This document shows, in pieces, positions 1 to 9,500 of a DNA stretch of 44,286 bases. Position numbers and translations under genes: made by a program. The notes under the pieces were generated by a model. That model had not been told where the DNA came from, searched no databases, and saw nothing but the letters and a program-made list of their open reading frames with translations. How positions within the stretch are numbered: the stretch's first letter is position 1; each line of letters opens with the position of its first letter. The DNA comes from Planctomycetota bacterium (GTDB taxonomy: Bacteria > Planctomycetota > Planctomycetia > Planctomycetales > Planctomycetaceae), in NCBI GenBank assembly GCA_003671275.1, contig QWPB01000158.1, positions 1-44,286 of the forward strand, read 5' to 3'.

Positions 1-887
1 AGGGCATCGCCGATCTCTTGCCACAGTGCCCCACGCAATCGGATCACGCCGCGACCGCCGACAGCCCCGATGGCCAAGTTGACGAACGGCCAGACCACGA
101 CCAGCCCCCAGGAAACCACTCCCCACAGCCCGGCCACCATCAGCGCCAGCCCCCTCCGCCCCGAATGACCATCCTCTACAGGCGGCTCGGGTCGAACGGC
201 ATTCGTCGCGAACCCCTGGCGTCCCATCCACAGCCAGTACCACAGCGTCGGCACCGTCAGCAGCAGCCCATACCCCACCGGCAGGATCAGAAACCGCCAT
301 CCCTCCACCAGTCCCACCCCACCGATCTGCTTGGTAAAGATCCACTCGGGCCAGCCGTGGGCTTGCATGAGGGTGGCGACTTCGACCTCTTGAAAACAGA
401 GCAGTGCCGCCAGCGTGCCCGCCGTCCACTGGCGAGGCCCCTCGCTGACCCACCAGGCCCCCCACCACTCTTCACTCGTCCCGGACCGTTGCCGCCGCAT
501 CTGCCGTCGCAGGAACTGTCCCGTCGCCCCCAGCGGAGCGGCTGGTAACCACTCCAGAGCCAAGAGCGCGACCGGCGTCAATTGGGCAATCACAATGAAC
601 AGATAGAGCAGTTCATTCAGCAGCGGGGACTGCACGAAGGACAGGAGAACATTGCGGTACGCGGACCCGACCACCAGCCCTGGCACAAAGAATGGAACCA
701 GCCACCAGCCAGTACTCCTGAGAGCCCACCGCCCGATCGCGGCCAGGCGTATCGGCCGCCCCGAATTCGCGGGGCTCCCCCCATAGACCGACCGTCCGTG
801 AACCAGAATGCGGGCCAGCCCCAAACAGACCACCCCCGCGATGAGACTGCGACCAACCGACCAGAGAACTGCGGTTTCATAGCTCAT
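1..887 (-). CDS. ABC transporter permease, partial (runs off window edge)
   Basis: The frame is open from an ATG at 887 to the window edge (about 295 residues). It begins MSYETAVLWSVGRS and contains several hydrophobic helices, for example WWLVPFFVPGLVVGSAY, LLYLFIVIAQLTPVALLALEW and FLILPVGYGLLLTVPTLWYW. The ATG overlaps the stop of the upstream substrate-binding protein gene (ATGA), so the two are translationally coupled. With an FbpA-like binding protein upstream, the protein is best read as the inner-membrane permease of an iron(III)- or thiamine-type ABC importer. The frame has no stop inside the window, so the C-terminus and any ATPase gene lie outside. I cannot place the EAA loop with certainty, so the permease call depends partly on context. 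Confidence 0.75.
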   Translation of the reverse strand, partial: MSYETAVLWSVGRSLIAGVVCLGLARILVHGRSVYGGSPANSGRPIRLAAIGRWALRSTGWWLVPFFVPGLVVGSAYRNVLLSFVQSPLLNELLYLFIVIAQLTPVALLALEWLPAAPLGATGQFLRRQMRRQRSGTSEEWWGAWWVSEGPRQWTAGTLAALLCFQEVEVATLMQAHGWPEWIFTKQIGGVGLVEGWRFLILPVGYGLLLTVPTLWYWLWMGRQGFATNAVRPEPPVEDGHSGRRGLALMVAGLWGVVSWGLVVVWPFVNLAIGAVGGRGVIRLRGALWQEIGDA

Positions 888-1903
888 CGGGTGTATTCCG
901 CTTTGAGCCACTCCAGGCAGTCCCCCGCGACAGCTGCCGCATCGGCCACGTTCCACGATTCGCGGGCCCACTCGGCCAGCGGTTGGACCTCAGCCGGGAT
1001 CTTCTTGCGATCGACGGTCCCCAGAGGGATCTGCCGGGCAGTCCGCGCCAGTTGCAGTTCGACCTCTTCGGAGAGCAGATACTCCAGCAGTTGGCGGGCC
1101 TCTTCCGGACGATCCGTGCTCTCCAGGAGGGCGACCGTGTTGGGAATACAGATCGTCCGGCCTGCAATGCGAATCGGCTCCATCGTGACGTTGTACCCGG
1201 CATCCAAGGCGGCAAACACATCGTCCGTATCGGTCATGCCGTAATCGCAACCGCCCCCCGCGACCATGTCCCGAACCATCGCATTCCCCGCGACGATCCG
1301 GCACTCTCGCGTAACCAGTGACTGATGAAATGCCTGCGTGGCGGTGGCTCCTTGCTGTTTCCAGAGTACCGCAAACTGGGTGAAGGTGGTTCCGAACAAC
1401 GGCTTGGCCACCGCCACCCGACGCAGATCCGGAGCCTCGCTGATCAGCGAATCGAATGGCGTTCGCCGGGAATCATCGGCGGCACAAATCCAGACCCGCA
1501 GCCGACCGCCAAAGCCATACCACTGCCCGTTCGGATCGCGGAACTGAACTGGAATTCGCTCGGTATTAGTCCCCCGATACGACGAAAGCAGTCCCTGCTG
1601 TTGCAGCCGAATCGTGCCGAGGACTTCGTTATTCCAGAACAAATCGCACGGCGTCTGGTCCCCCTCACGGAGCAACCGCTCCGTCAGTCCGAGTGACTTG
1701 GTGGCCTCGGTATCCCCGACCAAGGTCACGCGGATGCCGGTCGATCGCGTGAACTCTTCGAGCACTGGCTCCGCGTAGACCAGATCGTGCGTGCAATAGA
1801 TGACCAACGAATGTTCCGCGCGACGCGCGATCGAATACCACGCGGTCCCCAGCGCCAGTACCAGGCCGATCAGCCTCCACGGCAAAGAACGCGGTGCAGA
1901 CAC
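884..1903 (-). CDS. ABC transporter substrate-binding protein, FbpA-like
   Basis: This is a 339-residue extracytoplasmic binding protein. An N-terminal hydrophobic segment (residues about 8-24) is followed by the mature start HSLVIYCTHDLVYAEPVLEE. The segments FTRSTGIRVTLVGDTEATKSL, CDLFWNNEVLGTIRLQQQGLL and a late IPNTVALLESTDRPEEARQLLEYLL are typical of the iron(III)/spermidine-type group of solute-binding proteins. It starts at a GTG (1903) with GGAGGGG just upstream; there is no better ATG. The stop overlaps the permease ATG, so the two form an operon. The substrate is not certain: iron(III) is the commonest assignment, but thiamine, phosphonate or molybdate relatives share the fold. Confidence 0.85.
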   Translation of the reverse strand: MSAPRSLPWRLIGLVLALGTAWYSIARRAEHSLVIYCTHDLVYAEPVLEEFTRSTGIRVTLVGDTEATKSLGLTERLLREGDQTPCDLFWNNEVLGTIRLQQQGLLSSYRGTNTERIPVQFRDPNGQWYGFGGRLRVWICAADDSRRTPFDSLISEAPDLRRVAVAKPLFGTTFTQFAVLWKQQGATATQAFHQSLVTRECRIVAGNAMVRDMVAGGGCDYGMTDTDDVFAALDAGYNVTMEPIRIAGRTICIPNTVALLESTDRPEEARQLLEYLLSEEVELQLARTARQIPLGTVDRKKIPAEVQPLAEWARESWNVADAAAVAGDCLEWLKAEYTR

Positions 1904-1949
1904 AAAGCCCCTCCGATGTGAGCGAATGCCACTCTAAAACTGGGGATTG

Positions 1950-2015
1950 CCACCTTCGGGTGGGTGAGGCTCCTGCCGAGCCGTGCGAGCCAGAAAACGT
2001 AGTTCCTGGCTCGCA
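1950..2015. repeat. Cluster of three perfect hairpins, REP-like
   Basis: Three adjacent perfect inverted repeats lie in the 304-base gap upstream of the binding-protein gene. A 5-bp stem closed by a TTCG tetraloop is at 1950-1963. A 5-bp stem is at 1968-1982. A 10-bp stem with a 12-base loop is at 1984-2015 (arms TGCGAGCCAG and CTGGCTCGCA). The 27 bases at 1957-1983 recur in inverted orientation at 6374-6400 with 23 of 27 positions identical. A further perfect odd palindrome (arms CAGGCAT/ATGCCTG) is at 2118-2132. No gene is supported in 1904-2207. Confidence 0.6.
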
Positions 2016-2207
2016 GCGTTCCGGGATTGGCTCGCCACATCCCCAAGTCTTAGAGCCGATTCAGATTTTGTCTTCAGTCCACACAGTCAGGAATGTCTGT
2101 GCTACTGAACAGTGGGGCAGGCATCATGCCTGTCGGCCTTTCCGGCAGACCATTTCTGAAACGGCTCTCGTATGGACAGGACACTAGCAGCCACTGACCA
2201 ACCGCCA

Positions 2208-3173
2208 TTACCCGTTCTGCATCGCCTGGGCGATGATGGCCTTGACCTTGTCCGCTCCGGCTTTGGCCACCTCGTATGCGTCCTTCGCCCACAGATCCTT
2301 ATTGAACAGCTCCAATGACAAAGCACAGCGAATCCCATTCGCCCGCAGTCCCTTCAGGATCGGCACGATCGGGCATTCACCATCGCCGGGGTAGACCCGA
2401 TCGCCATCGCTCAACGAGGTCCGTTCACGGGCTGGATAGTCGTTGATATGGAACACATGGATGGCATTCTGTGACAGCAGATTCAGTCCCTCAAACGACG
2501 AACCACCGCGATAGATGTGGTAAAAATCCGGCAGCATACAGGCCAGCGGATGACCGCTCTCTACCATCACGAACAGCGTCTCACCAAGCCGAGACATGTT
2601 CTTGGAGAAGCCCCACACTTCGGCCATCGGAACCACGCCCATCGCGGCCCCGACTTCGAGCGCTGCCCGATAACGCTCCGCAACCACTCGCAAATCCATG
2701 ACGGGGGCCGACGCTTCGTGAGCCCCGATCGGCGGAGCAGCGACCCGCGTGCCGCCGAGTGTCCGGATCATTTCCATGTCACGTTTGAGCTCTTCCAGGC
2801 CCGCCTGACGCTGGCCCTCGTCGTCGACGATCCACCGGGCAAACCCGATCGCACTTTCTACCGTCAAGTTATTGTCGTCCAACTGCTTCTTGAGATCGGT
2901 CAGCTTCCCCCCGCCCTCCACAAAGGCCCGCAGCTCGCCGATCCACGGCTCAATCCCGCTATAGCCCCCCTTCGCTGCCACATCAATCTGTTTGTCGACC
3001 GAGAGCTTCTGCCCCCGGATCGTGCTCATGTTCAAACAGACCCGAAACGGTGAGGTATTCGTCGCTGCCACAGTCGTCTCCGCCGAAGCTCTCGCAGCCA
3101 GGTGAATCCCCGCTGCCCCGATCGCCGTCGCTGCGAGCCACTCCCGCCGCGAAAGATGCCCATCCCCTGCCAT
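2208..3173 (-). CDS. Tat-exported sugar phosphate isomerase/epimerase-like TIM barrel protein
   Basis: This 321-residue protein belongs to the xylose isomerase-like TIM-barrel (AP endonuclease family 2) superfamily. The N-terminus MAGDGHLSRREWLAATAIGA is a twin-arginine signal ending at ARASA, so the protein is probably exported folded. Candidate metal ligands are visible: Glu in MAEVWGF, Asp and His in LPDFYHIYRG, His and Asp in FHINDYP, and Glu in ALSLELFN. An open frame extends upstream to 3506, but the ATG at 3173 has AGGAG seven bases before it and begins the Tat signal, so I chose it. Planctomycetes carry many such paralogues, thought to act on sugars; the substrate cannot be told here. 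Confidence 0.85.
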   Translation of the reverse strand: MAGDGHLSRREWLAATAIGAAGIHLAARASAETTVAATNTSPFRVCLNMSTIRGQKLSVDKQIDVAAKGGYSGIEPWIGELRAFVEGGGKLTDLKKQLDDNNLTVESAIGFARWIVDDEGQRQAGLEELKRDMEMIRTLGGTRVAAPPIGAHEASAPVMDLRVVAERYRAALEVGAAMGVVPMAEVWGFSKNMSRLGETLFVMVESGHPLACMLPDFYHIYRGGSSFEGLNLLSQNAIHVFHINDYPARERTSLSDGDRVYPGDGECPIVPILKGLRANGIRCALSLELFNKDLWAKDAYEVAKAGADKVKAIIAQAMQNG

Positions 3174-3495
3174 GCGATACTCCTGATTACGAAGGGAGGT
3201 CACTCCTCCCTCGCAGGCACATCGTGGCACAGAGAAAGAGGAGACGCAAGCTGCGGGAAGCTCACCCGGCGACCCACGCCTCAGAAGTGGGTGCTTGAAA
3301 TACGTATGATCCGCCCCCCTTGAAGAACAGATGCCATGAGGCCACCACCGGCTATTCCGTGGCGATTCCCCCAGCGATGCCACTGAGCACAGGGGAGCGA
3401 CCGATGATATCTTGAACATCATTCCTGTTGCGGGTCGTTCGGACCTGCCCAAGGGCGATCGAGAACGAACGCCAACCTGGATTTCGCCGTTTCCA
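3174..3495. other. Gene-free upstream region of the TIM-barrel gene
   Basis: This 322-base stretch lies between the stop of the sigma-factor gene and the start of the TIM-barrel gene, both on the minus strand. Frames crossing it show no recognisable protein. It presumably holds the promoter of the TIM-barrel gene, but I could not pick a convincing -35/-10 pair. Confidence 0.4.
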
Positions 3496-4074
3496 CTAAT
3501 CCACACCCACTCGCAGCTGTTTCAATTTCTCGCGGGCTCGGGTCAGAGTGGGGCCAACCGAGTTCTCGGAAATGCCCAGTTCGGCGCTGATCTCGCGGTA
3601 AGTCTTCCCTTCGAGGTGGAATTTCCGAACGATCTGAGCGTCCTGAGTCGGCAGATTTTCCAGCAAGAGGGCGATCTCTTCAACCGATTCGGACGAAGCG
3701 ATCGGCATCGACTCGCCGGCGGACTCGAGCGCCGCTCCGTGGGCATCAACATGTCCCCAGGCTTCGGCCTTGCGACGGCGGATCATCTCCTTGACCACAA
3801 TTCGACGAGCCACCACCGTCAGGTAGGTGGCCAGCGAGCTTTGCTCGCGAAACCGCCGCAGAATTGCAAAGTCGTGATCGATCAACCGGACAAACACTTC
3901 AGAACACAAGTCATCCAGATCATCCGAGCCGATCTTGATGCTGCGTGCGTGGGCTGTATGGCGAATCACGTGCACAAACAAACCCACAAAGCGGTCTACG
4001 AAATCCTTCCAGGCACCCGGCGCACGCGCCAGACACTGTTTGAGCAATCGACGATCGATGTCGGTCAATGCCAC
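3496..4074 (-). CDS. ECF-type RNA polymerase sigma factor
   Basis: This 192-residue sigma-70 family protein has the size of an extracytoplasmic-function sigma factor. Region 2 (about residues 20-95) includes DDLDDLCSEVFVRLIDHDF and the promoter-melting/-10 segment FREQSSLATYLTVVARRIVVKEM. Region 4 (about 135-188) includes LPTQDAQIVRKFHLEGKTYREI and the helix-turn-helix SAELGISENSVGPTLTRAREKL. It starts at GTG 4074 with AGGA six bases upstream. No anti-sigma gene is adjacent, so its control cannot be read from context. Confidence 0.92.
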   Translation of the reverse strand: MALTDIDRRLLKQCLARAPGAWKDFVDRFVGLFVHVIRHTAHARSIKIGSDDLDDLCSEVFVRLIDHDFAILRRFREQSSLATYLTVVARRIVVKEMIRRRKAEAWGHVDAHGAALESAGESMPIASSESVEEIALLLENLPTQDAQIVRKFHLEGKTYREISAELGISENSVGPTLTRAREKLKQLRVGVD

Positions 4075-4249
4075 GGACAGTCCTGCCCAGAGGGATTTCG
4101 ATTTCCACCTCTTTGAGAATACGCGCAGAGCGAAAGCCGGGCAAGACGGGATTTCGGGGCTCCGCCGGAACTAGTTACGATCTTTCGGGTTGTGCAGTGT
4201 TTATGAGCCACGGCTGCTCCGGCGATCCCTTAGCGGCAAACTGTCCGGC

Positions 4250-5470
4250 TTATTCTGCCGGAGTCGCTGTCACGCCCCACGTCTCCAGCCGCTGGCGAGC
4301 CAGTTCGGCCCAGGGGCCCCGTGAGTCAAACGTCAAATACCGATTCCATTGCTCAACGGCTTCGTCGCCGCGGCCCAATTCCGACAAGGTTTCGCCCTTC
4401 TGCAGGACTGCATCAGGGCAGTCTGGATGAATCTCCAGCGCCACATCAAACGCCATCAAAGCCAACTCCGGCTCACCCAACTCCCGATGCAGGCTGCCAA
4501 TCTGGGTCCACGCTTCCAGATAGTCGTGGTCCAGTTCGACGGTGGCGTAAAATCGCTCCAGGGCTCCACGCGGGTTTTCACTTCGGGCCAGTGCCTCAGC
4601 CAGATGGAACTGCCGCTCCGCAGTCGGCACATCGGAAATCAAGGCCATACGAAATGCCTCGATCGCCTCGTTCAGTTCTCCCTCGTCATTTTGCTGACAC
4701 CCCTGAGCGAACCATTCCTCCGCACTCCGTTGCGGCAACAGGTTCGCCCGGTCCAGCTTCAGGCAAAATGGAACATGCTCTGGATCGTCGACCGCAACCG
4801 AGCCCTCATCAAAACCCAGAAGTCGCTGCCGCGTCGTGGGAATCAACAGCCCATGCTGATCCTTAACCACCACCCGCTGTCCACGAGCCAGAATCTCCAA
4901 CTGCTGAAACGGCCGCTGGTCACCGCGAATCACCGAGGGGAGCGCCCGCAGACTCTGCTCCAACTCGCGTTCCGAGACACCGGCCGTCAGTAACTCACTC
5001 AACCGCCGGGCGCTCTGCACTTCCTGCAGGTCAAAATACGGTAACCGAAACACCCTTTTTACCGCCCGAATCAACCCCATCCGCTCCCACCCACGAATCC
5101 GGTGGACGGTGACCTTCAACAACCCGCTGAGCATCGCGGGAGTGTACAGCCGCCGGGATTCTTGCGACCGCTCCTCCAGGCCCAAAGCTTGCAGCCACTC
5201 CGATTCCTGCAAAAGTCGGATCGTTACTCCTTCAGCCACAAGCTTTTGTATCTGCAACAGCTTGACGCTCGGCTGGCCATCCTCTTCCAGCGGCCAGCCT
5301 TCTTCGCCCACGACAAGCATCGTGGTCTGCCGACTGACATGCTCGGTCGCCACGCCTCCGTGCTGTTCAATCAGCACGGCTGCCTGGGCATGCGTCATCG
5401 ACGCCAGTATCCCGGTCAAGGCCACCCGCTCGCCCCGCAGCACCTGAGAATTGGAAGACACATCGACCAC
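4250..5470 (-). CDS. BRCT + MerR-type HTH + TPR fusion protein
   Basis: This 406-residue protein has three parts. Residues about 8-95 resemble a BRCT domain: GERVALTGILASMTHAQAA, then HGGVATEHVSRQTTMLVVG, then a Lys-rich turn before VAEGVTIRLLQESEWLQALG. Residues about 105-180 are a MerR-like winged helix: RRLYTPAMLSGLLKVTVHRI, RGWERMGLIRAVKRVFRLPYF. Residues about 245-395 are three to four TPR units, for example LEAWTQIGSLHRELGEPELAL and DAVLQKGETLSELGRGDEAV. No signal peptide is seen, so it is probably a cytoplasmic DNA-binding or scaffold protein. The start is GTG 5470 with AAGGAAA upstream. The role is unknown; a DNA-repair or checkpoint-like regulator is one possibility from BRCT plus HTH. 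Confidence 0.8.
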   Translation of the reverse strand: MVDVSSNSQVLRGERVALTGILASMTHAQAAVLIEQHGGVATEHVSRQTTMLVVGEEGWPLEEDGQPSVKLLQIQKLVAEGVTIRLLQESEWLQALGLEERSQESRRLYTPAMLSGLLKVTVHRIRGWERMGLIRAVKRVFRLPYFDLQEVQSARRLSELLTAGVSERELEQSLRALPSVIRGDQRPFQQLEILARGQRVVVKDQHGLLIPTTRQRLLGFDEGSVAVDDPEHVPFCLKLDRANLLPQRSAEEWFAQGCQQNDEGELNEAIEAFRMALISDVPTAERQFHLAEALARSENPRGALERFYATVELDHDYLEAWTQIGSLHRELGEPELALMAFDVALEIHPDCPDAVLQKGETLSELGRGDEAVEQWNRYLTFDSRGPWAELARQRLETWGVTATPAE

Positions 5471-5709
5471 GGAGTTTCCTTCAGACTCTGAATCCAGGAA
5501 CTCACATTAGAGCATCTTCCGCGGCGGGGTTCACGCGGCGGAAATCGAAAAGCCGGGAATGCCGGAGCAGAGGACCGCCTAGCAGGACGCTGCAAAACTG
5601 GAATTTCTGTGGAGACTCACCAATTGGGGCGTCGTTTTGAGCGGCTCAGTGCTGTTTCGAGTGGTTTAGGGTGACGAAGGAACAAGAGGCACTTGCAGGC
5701 TGCATCGCA

Positions 5710-6168
5710 TCAGTCCACCCACTGGATTGGTATCCCCACGGTTCGGCCTTCAAGATACCATCTTGCGGAACCCCAACGCCACTCCGTCGGTGTTTCCACC
5801 AGTCCCGCTCGCACAGGATTCAGGTGCATATAGATCAGCTTCTCTTCAATCTTGGCTGTCGTGTAAATCTCCAACGAATAGAACCTCACTTGCCAGATCG
5901 GATCAGACTGGGGGAACTTCGACGCATACTCCGGCATTGAGCAATACAAAAACTCTTTGATCCCCTTCGAACTCCGTCCCTTCCACTGCTGCATGAATCG
6001 GCTCAGCGGACCTGTCTTGAGGAACCAGATCCGGGCATGCACATGGTCGGGCATGATGACGAATCCAATGCAGCGCGTTTCGAACTTGATCAATTCTTCG
6101 GTCAAGATTCCAAGCAAGATTCGCTTGGGTTGATCGTGATCGAGCAAACGGCGACGGTGGTAGCACAA
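5710..6168 (-). CDS. RAYT-type (REP-associated tyrosine) transposase, 5' end doubtful
   Basis: The protein resembles the Y1/IS200-like transposase family used by REP-associated transposases. The HUH-type motif appears in GFVIMPDHVHARIWF, and the catalytic tyrosine is probably in KIEEKLIYMHLNPVRAGLV, with the usual WRWGSARWYL near the end. The frame continues upstream of TTG 6168 as LYVHFITFLCYHRRRLL, the expected first strand of the family, but reaches a stop at 6211-6213 without ATG or GTG. A plausible start (GTG at 6214, reading MRANALPPL) lies in another frame. One extra base near 6190-6205 would explain this, so the gene may be a recent pseudogene or a sequencing error may be present. It stands alone, with repeats just upstream. 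Confidence 0.75.
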   Translation of the reverse strand: MCYHRRRLLDHDQPKRILLGILTEELIKFETRCIGFVIMPDHVHARIWFLKTGPLSRFMQQWKGRSSKGIKEFLYCSMPEYASKFPQSDPIWQVRFYSLEIYTTAKIEEKLIYMHLNPVRAGLVETPTEWRWGSARWYLEGRTVGIPIQWVD

Positions 6169-6300
6169 GAATGTGATGAAGTGAACATAGAGGAGGGAGG
6201 GCGTTCGCTCTCACTCTTCCTCAGTTTCGCGAGTTCGGGGCCGACAAGACGGGTCGAGCGGGTAGTCCTGGTTGCCGCTTGGGGATGGCGGAGCCGGCAT

Positions 6301-6324
6301 GGCTAGCCAGTTTGTGAATCTGCC
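6301..6324. repeat. 24-base interspersed repeat, copy 1
   Basis: This 24-base segment (starting GGCTAGCCAG) matches 32633-32656 in the same orientation with one mismatch. Both copies lie in gene-free upstream regions 26 kb apart. Confidence 0.65.
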
Positions 6325-6373
6325 GCGTCTGGAGCCGAGCCGCATGTGCAGGAGCCAGGTGTTCAATGAGTCG

Positions 6374-6400
6374 CGGCTCAGCAGGAGCTTCGCCCTCCCG
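6374..6400 (-). repeat. 27-base interspersed repeat, copy 2 (inverted)
   Basis: Read on the minus strand, this segment matches 1957-1983 at 23 of 27 positions, sharing the cores GCTCCTGC and GAGCCG. It lies about 160-200 bases upstream of the RAYT gene, the position expected for a REP-type element served by such a transposase. Confidence 0.6.
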
Positions 6401-6549
6401 ACCACACAAACTTACCAGAAGTACTTTCTGGCCAGCCGTGCTGGCTCCGACCTCTCCCTCGACCCATGCCACAGCTCTGATACGATACCGGCTGACTTCG
6501 ACGACCCGGGGGCTTGCACCCGTGTCTCATTCCCTGGGGGAGTTATCTC

Positions 6550-9500
6550 GTGCGCTGGATTACTGGGCTGTTGTTGCTCGCTTGCTGGACCATTCCGGCG
6601 GGGGCGGCGGATGAAGGGTTTGTCGAACTGTTCAACGGCAAGGATCTGACTGGCTGGTCCGGGAATCCGGAACTCTGGTCGGTACAGGACGGCCTGTTAA
6701 CGGGACAGACGAAGGGACCGGACCATCTCCCGTACAACCAGTTTCTGATCTGGACCGGTGCCGATGGCAAGGCGACGGTCAAGAACTTCGAGCTGAAGGT
6801 CACCTTCCGCTTGGAAGGTAACAACAACTCGGGGGTCCAATATCGCAGCCGGCTCATGCCCGAGGCGGGCGAGTTTGTCGTCGGCGGCTACCAGGCCGAC
6901 ATCCATGGAGATCCCGCACTGACCGCGATGGTCTATGAAGAACGCGGTCGCGGCATCATCGCGAAACGCGGCGAGAAGGTCGCACTGGACAAGGATGGTC
7001 AGAAGAAGGTCACCCCGCTCGAAGGGAAGTTCGACCAGGTCGACCTCACCCAGTGGAACGAGCTGGTCATCGTCGCACGCGGCGCTCACCTGACCCATAC
7101 GCTCAATGGCCAGATCGTCTCCGACCTGACCGACCACCAGACTGAAGCCCGCAAACTGGAAGGAATCCTCGCCCTGCAGGCCCACCGTGGCCCGGCGATG
7201 AAGATTCAGTTCAAAACGATCCAGTTGAAGACATTGCCCGCAGGGGGCGCGACCGCCGCTCGCCGGCGCACGCCACCGGCCAAGGCTTCTCCGACACCCG
7301 CCAAATGGCTGTGGATCAAGGAAGGCGACAAGCTGGCTTCGACGGTTTACCTGCGTAAGGAGTTTGAACCGCAGGGTGGCTTACCGAGTGCCCGCCTGTA
7401 TGGCATTGCTGACAACAGCATGAAGGTCTGGATCGATGGCGAAGAGGTTCTCAAGCACGAAGGCTGGACGGAAGTTGGCTTCAAAGATGTCACAAAGCAG
7501 TTCAACAAAGATGTTCCGGGCGGCAAGCATGTGATCGCCATCGAAGCCCAGAACAACGGCGAGGACAATCCCGCCGGAGTTCTGGCCGATCTACAGTTTT
7601 CTTCTGGCTGGCGAACCTCGTGGAACATCCCGACAGACGGCACCTGGCAAGCTTCCACCAAGGCCGATAAAGGCTGGCTCAAGCCCGGCTTCCAGGCGGA
7701 CGGCTGGAAGCCAGCGGACGTGATCGCCGACCTCGAAGGCGGTCCGTGGAAGCTGACCTCCGCCAAGCTCGCTTCTGCGGGCGGTCTGAAGGCACCGACC
7801 GCGACGCCGATTGAGAATCTCAAAGTCGCCAAGGACTTTCGCGTCGAACTGCTGTACTCGGTCCCGAAGGATCAGGAAGGGTCATGGGTCAACATGTGCG
7901 TTGATCCCAAGGGGCGGCTGATCGTTTCCGACCAGTATGGGGGACTCTATCGAGTGACTCCTCCGGCACTGTCCAAGTCGCGTGAAGTCTTCACCACAGG
8001 CGTGATGGTGACGAAGGAAGGTGATGCGATTCGCATCTCCGAGATCGCGGGTGGCAGTCCCGCCGAGACCGATGGACAGGTCTTCGCAGGCGACCGCATT
8101 CTGGCGGTCGGGGACGGCGACCAGTGGGCGAGTTCCCTCGAAGCCATCAGCGCTGCCCTGACCGGTTCCGCAGCTGGCGAAGTGACGCTAAAGATCGCCG
8201 GTGCCGAGGGAGCCGAACCGGACCTCGTAACCTTGCCCCGCAAGCCGATGATCCTGTCGAGCGAAAAGGCACTGATCGAGAAGATCCCCGCCGCCATCGG
8301 CGAGGCCCAGGGCCTGCTGTGGGCCTTTGATGCCCTCTATGTCGTCGTGAACAAGGGGGGCAAGTATGACACCGGGCTGTACCGTGTGACAGATCAGGAC
8401 GGCGATGACACACTCGAAAATGTCGAGTTGCTCCGCCAACTGGCGGGAGGAGCGGGCGAGCACGGGCCGCACGCGGTGCTGCTGACTCCGGACAAACAAA
8501 ACCTGTACATCGTCATCGGTAACCAGACCAAGATGACCGACATCACCCACTCGCGGACTCCCCAAAACTGGGATGAGGACAAACTCCTGCCCCGGATTTA
8601 CGGACGAGGCTTTATGAAGGGGGTCACTCCACCCGGCGGGATCATTTATCAGGTCGACCGCGATGGCAAAACCTGGGAAGTGATCGCGTCCGGTTTCCGC
8701 AACCAGTTCGACGCCGCGTTGAACCATGATGGCGAGCTGTTCACCTACGACGCCGATATGGAGTGGGACATGAATTGCCCCTGGTATCGGCCCACTCGAA
8801 TTTGTCACGTCGTCAGCGGCACCGACTGGGGCTGGCGAAACGGCAGTGCCAAGTGGCCGATCTACTATCCGGAAACCCTGACTCCGGTGGTGGATATCGG
8901 TCCCGGTTCGCCGACGGGCGTCACCTTTGGACATGGCACGAAATTCCCCGCCAAGTACCAGAACGCGATGTTCATCTGTGACTGGAGCTACGGCAAGATG
9001 TATGCGGTTCACATGGAACCCAACGGTGCGACGTATGCGGGGATCACCGAAGAGTTCATCACCGGAACGCCATTGCCATTGACGGATGTCGTCACCCATC
9101 CGGATGGGGCCCTCTACTTCACGATCGGCGGACGCCGAGTGCAATCGGGGCTCTACCGCGTCACCTATGTGGGCAAGGAGCCCACGCAGGCCGCCCAGTG
9201 GACCAGCGGAACCCAGGAACGAGATCTGCGGCACACACTGGAAGCCCAGCATCACAAGGCCGCCGCTGCTGCGGAGCAGTCCGCGGCAATTGACACCGCC
9301 TGGGAACACCTGGGACACAAAGACCGCTTTGTCCGGGCGGCCGCACGGCTGGTGCTCGAGCACCAGCCGGTCGAACTGTGGCAAGCGCGAGCACTTGCTG
9401 AGAAAGAACCCCGCAAAGCACTCGCCGCCCTGCTGGCGCTCTCGCGGATGTTCCAGCGGTCCTACGTGCCCAACGGTCCCGATCTCGATACTCCACCGCC

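Larger units (their letters stand above)
6215..6549. other. Repeat-bearing gap between the RAYT and DUF1080 genes
   Basis: This 335-base divergent region holds two interspersed repeat copies (6301-6324 and 6374-6400), a palindrome GGCTAGCC at 6301-6308 and a short hairpin near 6432-6444 (arms CCAGC/GCTGG). The frames that cross it, including one reading REGEAPAEP, look like repeat translations rather than genes. Promoters for the RAYT and the DUF1080 gene should lie here but are not obvious. Confidence 0.5.

Noticed and set aside
2102-2338. 78-residue minus-strand frame at the end of the TIM-barrel gene
   Set aside because: It is the shadow of that gene and the palindrome at 2118-2132.
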